From Oscillospiraceae bacterium (GTDB lineage Bacteria > Bacillota > Clostridia > Oscillospirales > CAG-272), in assembly GCA_015064345.1 (NCBI GenBank), contig SVSK01000007.1, positions 1 through 52,487 on the forward strand: a stretch of 52,487 bases of DNA, in the 5' to 3' direction. Shown here one piece after another: positions 42,163-50,647 of this stretch. Below the pieces are notes generated by a model, which saw only the letters and a list, made by a program, of their open reading frames with translations, did no database searches and was not told the DNA's origin. Position numbers and translations under genes: made by a program. Positions within the stretch are counted from its first letter, which is position 1; each line of letters begins with the position of its first letter.

Positions 42163-42489
42163 AATTGAGTTAATTGGCCTGAGAAGCAGTATCGAGATGC
42201 CGACGCTGACTGACAAGTATAATTCACCCGCAGGCATCTCGTAACTTTGCTTGCAAAGTAGTGGTTCGATGTGGTAAACTGCGAAACGCGTAATTGACAC
42301 GCCTGCGACTTTTTTACTTGAGTTAATTGGCCTGAGAAACAGCATCGAGATGCCGACGCTGACTGACAAGTATAATTCACCCGTGGGCATCTCGTAACTT
42401 TGCTTGCAAAGTAGTGGTTCGATGTGGTGGACTACGAAATGCGTAATTGACACGCCTGCGACTTTTTTAATTGAGTTAATTGGCCTGAG
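42151..42489. repeat. 153-bp tandem direct repeat, 2.2 copies
   Basis: Copy 1 is 42151-42303, copy 2 42304-42456, and a partial third copy runs to about 42489. Copies 1 and 2 differ at about 9 of 153 positions, mostly transitions. Each full copy holds inverted arms CGAGATGCC/GGCATCTCG about 34 nt apart and the palindrome ACTTTGC-TT-GCAAAGT, and begins with TGCGACTTTTTT, the right arm of the tRNA terminator. No gene is seen in 42127-42510. Repeat identity is unknown to me. Confidence 0.9.
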
Positions 42490-42510
42490 GATCCGCACTG
42501 AGTCCTCGCA

Positions 42511-43491
42511 TTAAAGCAAATCGTCACTGTCGGCTCTTTTGAAAAATGATGTCTTCGATGTTGAACTGTCTTTATATGTCTTTGCCGGTTCTATCGGTGA
42601 TTTTGGCACTTCCGGTTCAGGCTTTTCCGCGACATGTTCGGGTTGTGACAATTTAGCAAACACTTGATTAAGTGTGGGTCTCATCTCCGGATCCTTATTC
42701 AGCATTGCTGCAATCTGCTCCGCAATATTCTCCGGTATAGATTCATCAATTGCTATCTCACCTTCATCCAATACAGCCTCAAATGCGTATGTGTATTTCT
42801 CTGTGTCGAAATGAGGTAGATTTCCCGTATAATACTGATGAAACAGTAGTCCTAAAGCAAATACGTCTACTTTGCTGTTTATTGTTCCCTCTTCATTCGC
42901 AATAAGCAAAAATGCTTCAGGTGCAAAATAAACCATGTCACCTTGGAGTTCATTGAATGACGGCGGTGAAGATTCAAGAAAACTGCTGTCAAAGTCGATC
43001 AACTTAGTAGTGTATGCGAACTTTGTTTTCTTGATAATAACATTGTTAGGCTTAATATCACCATGCACAATACCTTTGGCATGAAGCTGCGACAAATTAA
43101 ATGCAAGAACCTTTATAAGTACCGATTTTTCGTATGAGGTTAACGAGCTCGAAATACTTGAAACATCCATTTTATCAGAATCTATCTTGTCAGTCACTAT
43201 ATAATATTTACTGCCATGTCTGAAAAAATCCTTGATTACTACGATGTTTCCGGTATCACATTCATTTAGCCGATTATAAAGTGCACGCTTGCGCTTTTCA
43301 AAATCGCTGCATACAGCTCTTTTCCTTTGGATCTGAGAGAAATCAATAGGAGAATCATCGGGAGGATAGACCGGAGTAAGAAATTCTTTAATGAAATATT
43401 CAGTTTTGTTTTTCGTTGCAAATCCCCACTTGGCAAATCCGCTGTCATCATTTTTCAGCTCACCAAGCAGTTTATATTCCCCTATCTTCAT
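42511..43491 (-). CDS. Serine/threonine protein kinase of a TerY-P triad
   Basis: 326 residues. The kinase domain (about 1-275) has catalytic Lys in YFIKEFL, catalytic loop HGDIKPNN, a DFG motif changed to DFD (LIDFDSS), APE in YFAPEAF, and DVFALGLLF in subdomain IX. The glycine-rich loop is degenerate. A Pro-rich linker follows, ending SFFKRADSDDLL, which resembles the tail of the 45208-46344 protein. Its ATG overlaps the phosphatase stop by 4 bp. Kinase, PP2C and vWA genes side by side form the TerY-P triad known from comparative genomics. Confidence 0.9.
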   Translation of the reverse strand: MKIGEYKLLGELKNDDSGFAKWGFATKNKTEYFIKEFLTPVYPPDDSPIDFSQIQRKRAVCSDFEKRKRALYNRLNECDTGNIVVIKDFFRHGSKYYIVTDKIDSDKMDVSSISSSLTSYEKSVLIKVLAFNLSQLHAKGIVHGDIKPNNVIIKKTKFAYTTKLIDFDSSFLESSPPSFNELQGDMVYFAPEAFLLIANEEGTINSKVDVFALGLLFHQYYTGNLPHFDTEKYTYAFEAVLDEGEIAIDESIPENIAEQIAAMLNKDPEMRPTLNQVFAKLSQPEHVAEKPEPEVPKSPIEPAKTYKDSSTSKTSFFKRADSDDLL

Positions 43492-44474
43492 TTTCCGCTA
43501 TACTTCCTGTAATATACTTTCTTGTACTCTCTCCACATATCATGCAAAGAGTTTGATGTTACGCCGTCAAGTTTAGATATGTATCTTGTATACAAAATCT
43601 TGTGCCTTTTCAAAAACATTTTCTTAAGCTTTTTGAAACTGCCAAATCCGGCCACAGCTATCGCCATAGTGTAATCGTCACCTGTATATTTGAGGATATA
43701 TTCGTTGAGCGTTTCCTTCCACTCATTGATACTTGATGAATGAATCAAAGTATCAAGAAGCATATACTCAAACTCCATAGGCGTGGAAAAATATCCAAAG
43801 CATCCGTCCGTGGCAGTAATTACAACACTTTGCTTTTCTCTTTTGATCAACGTATGATTAAGCTCAAATCTACCGTCAGCAGAGATGAAATTAGCCAAAT
43901 TTCCATCATTTTTCAAGTTGCTCAACGCGTCCTCAGATCCATTAACATCGTCTTTTGTCACTTGAGTAAGTCCCGACGGTGTAAGAATAAATCCCCTGGA
44001 ATCTCCTGCCCAGGTGAAGAAATAGCTATATCGTTTCTGCTCATACTTAAAGAGGATCCCGGACATCGTGGTGGGAAAGTTTTTGGCAAGAGATCCTTTA
44101 ATGAGCGACTGACGTGATCCGCTGTCAAAAGCAGACAGTCTTTCGGTAAAGATATCCTTCAGAGCGCGGGCAATTTCAGGAAAAGTATTTGCTGTAATCT
44201 TCGCGGGACTCACAGATATTTCGCCAAAGTAATCGTATATTGCATTTGCACAAGCACGAGATGCAATGTATGCGCCGCTTTTTCCGCCATAGGTTTCATA
44301 CTTACGAGATCCAATGCCACCGCATCCGTCGAAAACACTGATATATCCTATATCTTCTTTGACCGAAAAAGAATAACTGTCTTCCCCGTTGTCTTTGATC
44401 ATCTCACCATCCACAACGAAGACTGCATCAATGCAATCGCTAAGTATATGTTTTTTCGATTTTCCTAATTTCAT
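43488..44474 (-). CDS. PP2C-family protein phosphatase of a TerY-P triad
   Basis: 328 residues. Metal-site motifs in order: GEDSYSF, ISVFDGCGGIGS (the DGxGG motif), WAGDSRGF, ITATDGCFGY and GDDYTMAIA. These are the Mn/Mg ligands of PP2C enzymes, so it should be active. The last 60 residues are basic (LKKMFLKRHKILY) and may bind a partner or nucleic acid. It lies 4 nt after the vWA gene and overlaps the kinase gene, indicating coupled synthesis of writer and eraser. Confidence 0.9.
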   Translation of the reverse strand: MKLGKSKKHILSDCIDAVFVVDGEMIKDNGEDSYSFSVKEDIGYISVFDGCGGIGSRKYETYGGKSGAYIASRACANAIYDYFGEISVSPAKITANTFPEIARALKDIFTERLSAFDSGSRQSLIKGSLAKNFPTTMSGILFKYEQKRYSYFFTWAGDSRGFILTPSGLTQVTKDDVNGSEDALSNLKNDGNLANFISADGRFELNHTLIKREKQSVVITATDGCFGYFSTPMEFEYMLLDTLIHSSSINEWKETLNEYILKYTGDDYTMAIAVAGFGSFKKLKKMFLKRHKILYTRYISKLDGVTSNSLHDMWREYKKVYYRKYSGK

Positions 44475-44478
44475 ATGT

Positions 44479-45165
44479 TTAGATTGTATTGGAAATTGTA
44501 TCGATGATCTGAGAATAGTCGAATTCGTTAAGACCCTTACCTGCTACTGAGGGGAAATGAATAACGTTGTCCCAAGAGTCAGAAATAGTACTCCAGTAAT
44601 TATCATTTGGGGTGAAGAGAAGGAGTCTCTTTGCGTTCTGATCAATGAATCCGGAGTTCTGCTTATCTCCCCACCAGCTTGTGAGCTCGTTGAAATCCGT
44701 TGCCATATTCTTGGGATAGTTTGCTGCAGAGCTTCCGTAGCCGAGCTTATGTGTTGCGGCATCACTCCACACAACAATTACCTGACGCTTCTTCATTCCT
44801 TCAGGATTCCACTTTGACTTGATTGCATATGCAAGCGCTTCGAGACCATCTTCAGGATCGTCTCCGCCGCCAAATGCTTCAATGCTCTTTACGCAGTTCT
44901 CAAAATCTGACGCCTGGCCGGGAAGTTCAAAGAAGTCAGTAACAAGCATCGCATCATCTCCGTCTGCCAAATAGTCTCTATATGCTACAATTCTGACGCG
45001 CAGAGTGTCAATCATCTTGCTCTTCTTTGCCATATTCTCCATAACGTCATTATAGAGATTAAGAGCATTTTTCTTTACCATGTTGATTATTCCGTCCATA
45101 CTTCCTGTTGCATCGATACAGAATACCATATCCACGTTGTAGGAAATCTTATAGTTGCTACCCAT
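44479..45165 (-). CDS. TerY-like von Willebrand factor A domain protein
   Basis: 228 residues, a single vWA domain. The MIDAS motif is DATGSM (19-24), with FGGGDDPEDG and VVWSDAATH supplying later ligands. TerY proteins bind metal ions and are thought to scaffold or sense in tellurite-resistance-linked systems. No TerB, TerC or TerD gene is in the window. It heads the vWA-phosphatase-kinase set. Confidence 0.9.
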   Translation of the reverse strand: MGSNYKISYNVDMVFCIDATGSMDGIINMVKKNALNLYNDVMENMAKKSKMIDTLRVRIVAYRDYLADGDDAMLVTDFFELPGQASDFENCVKSIEAFGGGDDPEDGLEALAYAIKSKWNPEGMKKRQVIVVWSDAATHKLGYGSSAANYPKNMATDFNELTSWWGDKQNSGFIDQNAKRLLLFTPNDNYWSTISDSWDNVIHFPSVAGKGLNEFDYSQIIDTISNTI

Positions 45166-45207
45166 TTTTTCTATCTCCTTATTTATGTATGTTGTAATAG
45201 ATATTAT

Positions 45208-46344
45208 TTACAGATCTGAAGGCTTATTGAAGAATGACTGTCCCGCAGCCTTCTTTGCAGCTTCCTCAGGGGATTCAGAAGGCTTTGTTCTCATCGTGGA
45301 TTTGAGACCAACATGAGTTTCATCGGAACATGAGGAATGTGCTTCATTAATGTCTGCAAAATGATGTTTAGATAAATAATCTTCTGTAGTAGTATCCGGT
45401 ATTATTGTTTCTTCACGCTTGGGAGAAGGTGAAGTTCCATTTAACATGAATCCGCAATTAAAGCAGAACACTGATGTTCCCTCTACATCCGCATTACAAT
45501 TTGGACAAATATTTTTGTTTATTGCCGCGGCTGATGCTACATGTACTGTCTCAGGCACTTTAGGCTCAGGCATCGGTTTTTTCGCGGAAACTGCATCAAG
45601 TGAATAATGGTTGTCATAACTTGGAGCTTTATTTTCCATCTTATTGACGGTTGAAACGGGAGATCCGCAGATTCCGCAAAACATTTCACCTTCTTCAACA
45701 TGATTTTCACACACCGGGCATACTATGGTTCCCGGTATTGCTGCCTTGGGTGTAGGTGTAAAAGGATGCGGAATATTATCTGCAACGATCTTTTTCTTTC
45801 CTTTTACCTTAATGCACATTACGATCAGCGCTATGTTAACCAAAAAACCTATGACGGCAAATGCAGCAACATCTATAGTAACCGACTCTGTAATTAATGG
45901 TATATACTGGTCTCCAAGCCCTTCTCCTGCTATAATTGCACGAGACATATCAGACACGTGAGTTACCAAATAGCACGTCCACACTGCATGAATTGATGCT
46001 AACGCAATTGACGTTTTACGGAACTTAGTACCTAAAATAGCCAAAGCAAGTGCCAACAGAGGTAGCATGAGCGCTGCAAAGCTTATACCATAATTTTCAG
46101 GGTACTCTTCTGCCAAAATTTTCCCTTTACCGAAGGTGAATTCAAAAAGAGAGACTTTATCTTTATATATATACATATCTCTGGCTTTTGCAAATCCTTC
46201 ATCTTCATACTCATTATACAACTCATCATAATACTCATAATCCTCCTTTGCTTCCGCATCATAAATGCTAACAAAGGGCAGGAAAAAGAATGCTATCAAA
46301 ACTACCGCTAAAATTCTCACGATAATATCTTTTGAGATTTTCAT
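45208..46344 (-). CDS. Membrane protein with two cytosolic zinc ribbons
   Basis: 378 residues. One N-terminal and about three further membrane helices (about 8-28, 88-106, 113-131, 157-176), an extracytoplasmic acidic, Tyr-rich loop near 32-60, then two zinc ribbons (CPVCENHVEEGEMFCGICG at about 210 and CPNCNADVEGTSVFCFNCG at about 280) separated by low-complexity linker. The C-terminus ends QSFFNKPSDL, like the kinase tail. The Ser/Thr-rich tail is a candidate substrate of the adjacent kinase. No function is known. Confidence 0.75.
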   Translation of the reverse strand: MKISKDIIVRILAVVLIAFFFLPFVSIYDAEAKEDYEYYDELYNEYEDEGFAKARDMYIYKDKVSLFEFTFGKGKILAEEYPENYGISFAALMLPLLALALAILGTKFRKTSIALASIHAVWTCYLVTHVSDMSRAIIAGEGLGDQYIPLITESVTIDVAAFAVIGFLVNIALIVMCIKVKGKKKIVADNIPHPFTPTPKAAIPGTIVCPVCENHVEEGEMFCGICGSPVSTVNKMENKAPSYDNHYSLDAVSAKKPMPEPKVPETVHVASAAAINKNICPNCNADVEGTSVFCFNCGFMLNGTSPSPKREETIIPDTTTEDYLSKHHFADINEAHSSCSDETHVGLKSTMRTKPSESPEEAAKKAAGQSFFNKPSDL

Positions 46345-46353
46345 AAAGTCCTC

Positions 46354-46563
46354 CTAAAAAATCAATAGTAATAGAATTATTATAGCAACAATAAACAAAG
46401 TGAGACTTGAGTAAAGGAACCACTGAATTATCCGGCTCTTTATTTCCGTTTTTTTGTTTTTTGAAGCTTTTAACGGCGAATAACTCAACTGAATTTTCTC
46501 TTTGCAGTACATACAACAATTGTCTTCCAGTCGAATTTGTTCCCCACATTTTGGGCAAATCAT
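46354..46563 (-). CDS. Tail-anchored zinc-ribbon mini-protein
   Basis: 69 residues. CPKCGEQIRLEDNCCMYC near the N-terminus is a zinc ribbon; a basic linker and one C-terminal membrane helix (about 46-69) follow, so the ribbon faces the cytoplasm. It starts just after the LRR gene stops, behind a G-rich ribosome site, and ends 9 nt before the next gene. Confidence 0.8.
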   Translation of the reverse strand: MICPKCGEQIRLEDNCCMYCKEKIQLSYSPLKASKNKKTEIKSRIIQWFLYSSLTLFIVAIIILLLLIF

Positions 46564-46567
46564 TATG

Positions 46568-49276
46568 TTATCCCCCCATGTTAAGTTTCGTTCCGCACAC
46601 AGGACAGAATTGTTCGGATTCCTCTACATACTGGCCGCAAACAGGGCAAGATACTTTTCTCGGGGCAGGAGCTTGTTTTATTAATGTCTGTTGCCTTGGT
46701 GCTTGAACTGTAAGTGTCCGGTTATTTGCAGAAAGTTTCTTATTCTTTATTGACAAAACAATAATCACAATAACCAAAACTACTATTGCACCGCAAGCAA
46801 TTATTAGCAAAGGCAAATTATCATCGAGAAATTCTTCAAATGACGATTTGTTTTCTTGGGGTATTGTTTCAACCTTTTGCTCTAAGCAAATCGCACATGT
46901 ATAATACTTATATGCGACATTCTCTCCTTTAACAGACATCATGTACGCCAAAACCCATTCATGCTTGCAGGCTTTGTTGGAAAGATCATCGATAACTTCA
47001 TCTTTTGAAGGATCATCTCGAGTTTCAACAGGCTCCTGCGTTTCGGTAGGCTCCTGTGTTTCGATAGGCTCCTGTGTTTCGATAATCTCATCTTTTGAAT
47101 ACTCATCTTGGAACACAACAGTCTCAGCATCCACAAGGCGCTCGTTGCCATTTGTTGTTACAATTTGAATATTTTTCCAATCATCTTTTGTCCCATCGTA
47201 ATATATGGTAGGTAGCTTCTCCGTAGTACTATGATGTATTCCGAACAAATCATCGCCGATATAGACCACACTTGAAGGAATATATACACTTTCCAAATAG
47301 TCACAATACGCAAGTGAAAAACTTTCGATCCAAACAACATTGGAAGGAATGACAATACTCACCAAATTTGTATTAATTAAAGCTGATGGACCAAGAACTT
47401 TCAAAGAATCAGGTAGATCAATTTGAGTTATCCTTGTATTGTCAAATGCTGATCTTCCAATGTCAAATACAGAAGCTCCTATTTCAACAGATGTTAAGTT
47501 ACGACAAGACGCAAAGCTATAATCTCCAATACTTGTTATGGAATCTCCTATAATGACCTTCTTTATATATGCACTATTGTCAACCGTCCAGGAACGATAA
47601 GGTGATCCCCATGGACGTTCGTAAGGTTCCTCGTCTAAATCGTACATGGCAAAGTCCCACATATCACCCGAGCCGTCTATTGTTAATACACCACTTTCAA
47701 TGTCAAGACTCCAATATGCACCGTCACCACACTGACCGCTTAAAAGCGCTGAAGGCTCTTCTGAAGGAGCAAGTGTTTCGGTTTCTACAAGTTCGACTTC
47801 ACGTGTCTGATATGCAGAGCAGTCTGCGTTAGTACAATAGCTTATTTCGATGCCCTGGCCGTTCATAACCGAATTATAGTCAAGTTGCCACTCGCTATAG
47901 CTGTGACCTGTGGGAGAAATATCCTCAACCTTGGATGCGTTGCAGACCGAGCAAATGTAGTTTTTGCTTCCCTTTTCTGTACAAGTAGCAGGAGTGGTAT
48001 CTACATAAACCCAGGTGTGGTCCGACAGTCCTAGCTCTTCTCTATAAGACTTGCCGCACTCGGTACAAACATGGAGATTGTAACCTTTTTCGAGACAAGT
48101 GCCAGGAACCGTTCTCTGTACTACATAATTGCAAGTATGAGATTTAAGCTTGACAAACTGATACTTATTTGCATTTGCATATGCCTCTGCCTTAGAGTTT
48201 TGATAGCCGTATATTGTAAAATCGTCGCTAACAAACTCAAATACGTATAAGCCAAACGATACATTTCTCGAATATATTGACGCTTGGGTAAGAGATGTGC
48301 ACCAAGCGAAAGCCTTCTCACCTATTGCAGTAACACTGGTGGGGATTATAAGCTTGCCTGGAAAACCTTTACAACTATAGAAAGCGTACTCACCTATTGT
48401 TCTAACGCTGTTGGGAATAATAAGATTTCCAGTGAAACCACTACAACCTGAGAAAGCATCATCACCTATCACGATGACACTGTCGGGAATAATGAGCTCT
48501 CCTGTGAAGCCATAGCAATATGCGAATGCTCCCTCTCCTATCGTAGTTACACTGTCAGGGATTACAAGACTCCCTGTGAAGTCACATCCAATAAATGCAT
48601 CATCACCTATCTTGATTACGCCACTAGGAATTACAAGTTCTCCTGTCTTACCTGCTGGTGCACATATCAAAACAGTTTTATTCTTGTTGTAAACAATACC
48701 GTCAACAGATGAGTAATTTCTATTGTTAGCATCCACAGTAATTGATGTGATCCCAAAAAGATACATAAATGCGCCTTTTCCAATCGTAGTTACACTATCA
48801 GGGATAATAATCTCTCCCGCGAAACCTTCACATTCGCGAAATGCTCCCTCTCCTATCGTAGTTACACTGTCGGGGATTATGAGCTCTCCCTTAAAACCAC
48901 TACACCATGCAAAAGCATAATCACCTATCGTAGTTACACTATCGGGAATTATAAGCTCTCCCGTTAAACTCTTACAATATGAAAAAGCATGGTCACTTAT
49001 CGTAGTTACACCATTTTCAATAGTAAGTTTTGTTAATGAGTTGGAATATTTTCCCCACGGAGCTACGGTTATATGCATCGCACCATTAATGTAATCACTT
49101 GAAGGTATATAATCCCACATAGGTCCGGTTCCGCTGATTACCAACTCGCCATCATCATGCAAGGTCCATGTGAGATTGTCGCCACACTTACCGCTATCTA
49201 TTACCGCCGAAGCACCAACCGCGCAAAGTATTGCCAAAGAAATAACACACAGAATATATATTATTGATCTTCTCAC
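46568..49276 (-). CDS. BspA-like leucine-rich-repeat surface protein with transmembrane and cytosolic zinc ribbon
   Basis: 902 residues from a GTG at 49276 (MRRSIIYILCVISLAILC), giving a proper signal peptide; the frame is open to 49339 but would overlap the ATPase gene. Two modules each begin with a CGD...W.L..G.L.I.G.G.MWD block and continue into LRR_5 repeats with the core LIIPDSVTTIGEGAF. Between them lies a CxxCG-rich segment (HTCNYVVQRTVPGTC, CTECGKSY). After an ETQEP repeat come a membrane helix (about 820-845) and a C-terminal zinc ribbon CPVCGQYVEESEQFCPVCG. The ectodomain should bind proteins or glycans outside, the ribbon a partner inside. Confidence 0.85.
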   Translation of the reverse strand: MRRSIIYILCVISLAILCAVGASAVIDSGKCGDNLTWTLHDDGELVISGTGPMWDYIPSSDYINGAMHITVAPWGKYSNSLTKLTIENGVTTISDHAFSYCKSLTGELIIPDSVTTIGDYAFAWCSGFKGELIIPDSVTTIGEGAFRECEGFAGEIIIPDSVTTIGKGAFMYLFGITSITVDANNRNYSSVDGIVYNKNKTVLICAPAGKTGELVIPSGVIKIGDDAFIGCDFTGSLVIPDSVTTIGEGAFAYCYGFTGELIIPDSVIVIGDDAFSGCSGFTGNLIIPNSVRTIGEYAFYSCKGFPGKLIIPTSVTAIGEKAFAWCTSLTQASIYSRNVSFGLYVFEFVSDDFTIYGYQNSKAEAYANANKYQFVKLKSHTCNYVVQRTVPGTCLEKGYNLHVCTECGKSYREELGLSDHTWVYVDTTPATCTEKGSKNYICSVCNASKVEDISPTGHSYSEWQLDYNSVMNGQGIEISYCTNADCSAYQTREVELVETETLAPSEEPSALLSGQCGDGAYWSLDIESGVLTIDGSGDMWDFAMYDLDEEPYERPWGSPYRSWTVDNSAYIKKVIIGDSITSIGDYSFASCRNLTSVEIGASVFDIGRSAFDNTRITQIDLPDSLKVLGPSALINTNLVSIVIPSNVVWIESFSLAYCDYLESVYIPSSVVYIGDDLFGIHHSTTEKLPTIYYDGTKDDWKNIQIVTTNGNERLVDAETVVFQDEYSKDEIIETQEPIETQEPTETQEPVETRDDPSKDEVIDDLSNKACKHEWVLAYMMSVKGENVAYKYYTCAICLEQKVETIPQENKSSFEEFLDDNLPLLIIACGAIVVLVIVIIVLSIKNKKLSANNRTLTVQAPRQQTLIKQAPAPRKVSCPVCGQYVEESEQFCPVCGTKLNMGG

Positions 49277-49289
49277 ACAATCACCCCAT

Positions 49290-50585
49290 TCACGCTTTAT
49301 TAAACTTAAACAGGAACGGTTCAGCTCCCGGAAGACCAACTATAGCTTCACCCAGTCCAAGACGGCTGATGTCCCAGTCTTCTACCACATAAGCCTCTCG
49401 GATGTTCTCTGTCAATGCTTTTGATGCAATTGATGAGTATATATCCTGTTTGATATTCTTGCCATGGATATTTTTGATATATTCTCGTGAATCGCCGTCA
49501 TTAACTCTGAAGCAAACGGTTGTCAAAAGACCTGAGAGAATACTCTTAGCTCGTTCTTCGCCGTACGCGTCATATATCTGAGAAATGTTCTGAACGCCCA
49601 CCATAAGCTTTATACCCTGACCTCTACCGAAGTTAACAGCATCATCGATATGCTGGAGATTAGGCAGTAGCTTAAACTCGTCGGTTATCAGATATACATT
49701 ACCAATTGTTTTATGCACGGATAACGCTTCTTTGATTGCCATGTCAAACATGAGCTTATATATAGGCGTAAGTAGTCCTCCAATTGCAAGGTCATACTCA
49801 ATAAATACTTTTCTTCCTTTTTTCTGACGGACAAGATTTCTAATAGAAAGCGTACCTTTTTTCTTGAAGTTACCGATAAAGATCTCTCTTATGGTTGTTT
49901 GTAATTCAGACATAACGCCTTGTGTCTGAGGTGAATAATCATCTTCTATGTAACTCACCATTGCCCGGAACTCAGGATACATTTCCAGCATTTGGCGTAT
50001 TTCTCCTGTTGGCGATCGGTCCAAGAAAGAGCGTAGAGCCTCATTATTTGTTTCAGACGCTCCTGAACGCACAAGATGCGTAAGCACTGCCGAGAATATT
50101 CCTTTTGCCGCTAATGGGAAGAACGGCTGACTTGTTTTTTCTATCTTGTCAGAAAACAGGCAATTAGCTATCTCTATAACATTCTCCTCGAGATGCTCGT
50201 CATTTTCCATTTCATTAAATATATTCCAATAATCCGCTCCAAATGTGCCTCTTGCTCGGTCATCATTACTTATAACAACGTCACCGGGCGAATAGAATCT
50301 CTCAAGGAAGTCGCCTTTGGAGTCAAAAATAATCATTACATCATTATCTGCGAGCTGATGTCTTAATTGATTTACAAGTTGGAAGAAGGAATTTGTTTTA
50401 CCAGTACCAATCCCCCCAAGAAACAGAATGTGTCTACTCAACAGATCATTATTAAACGGAATCATTGCAGGGGTTCCGTCAAATCCTTTTCCAAGAAAAG
50501 CACATTTGATTTGATCCTGCGGTATGTTTGCCGGTCTTGGTGTTTGATAAAGCCTGTTACCGTCAAGAATTTCAGTCGCTCTCAT
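49290..50585 (-). CDS. VirD4/TraG-like coupling-protein ATPase
   Basis: 431 residues. Walker A GGIGTGKT (about 56-63), a second conserved strand MIIFDSKGDF, and Walker B-like LITDEFKLLPNL with a VGVQNISQ sensor segment identify the FtsK/HerA superfamily, VirD4/TraG-like branch. No N-terminal membrane helices are seen, unlike true coupling proteins. No relaxase or type IV secretion gene is in the window. It may pump or remodel DNA or protein for the envelope complex encoded around it. Confidence 0.85.
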   Translation of the reverse strand: MRATEILDGNRLYQTPRPANIPQDQIKCAFLGKGFDGTPAMIPFNNDLLSRHILFLGGIGTGKTNSFFQLVNQLRHQLADNDVMIIFDSKGDFLERFYSPGDVVISNDDRARGTFGADYWNIFNEMENDEHLEENVIEIANCLFSDKIEKTSQPFFPLAAKGIFSAVLTHLVRSGASETNNEALRSFLDRSPTGEIRQMLEMYPEFRAMVSYIEDDYSPQTQGVMSELQTTIREIFIGNFKKKGTLSIRNLVRQKKGRKVFIEYDLAIGGLLTPIYKLMFDMAIKEALSVHKTIGNVYLITDEFKLLPNLQHIDDAVNFGRGQGIKLMVGVQNISQIYDAYGEERAKSILSGLLTTVCFRVNDGDSREYIKNIHGKNIKQDIYSSIASKALTENIREAYVVEDWDISRLGLGEAIVGLPGAEPFLFKFNKA

Positions 50586-50647
50586 TATATATACCTCTTA
50601 GTAATTTCAAAAAATTAATACTGTATTATGCAATCTATCATTTACAC

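Noticed and set aside
42151-42489. CRISPR array or integron attC sites in the tandem repeats
   Set aside because: The units are 153 bp, contiguous and without unique spacers; there are no cas or integrase genes and no attC core sites.
42100-42498. A 132-codon minus-strand frame with internal repeats
   Set aside because: It only reads through the 153-bp repeats, tRNA terminator and part of the tRNA. The period is divisible by three, which keeps it open by chance.
49290-50585. An integrative conjugative element
   Set aside because: Only a VirD4-like ATPase is seen; no relaxase, integrase or type IV secretion genes occur in the window. It could be revisited with more sequence.
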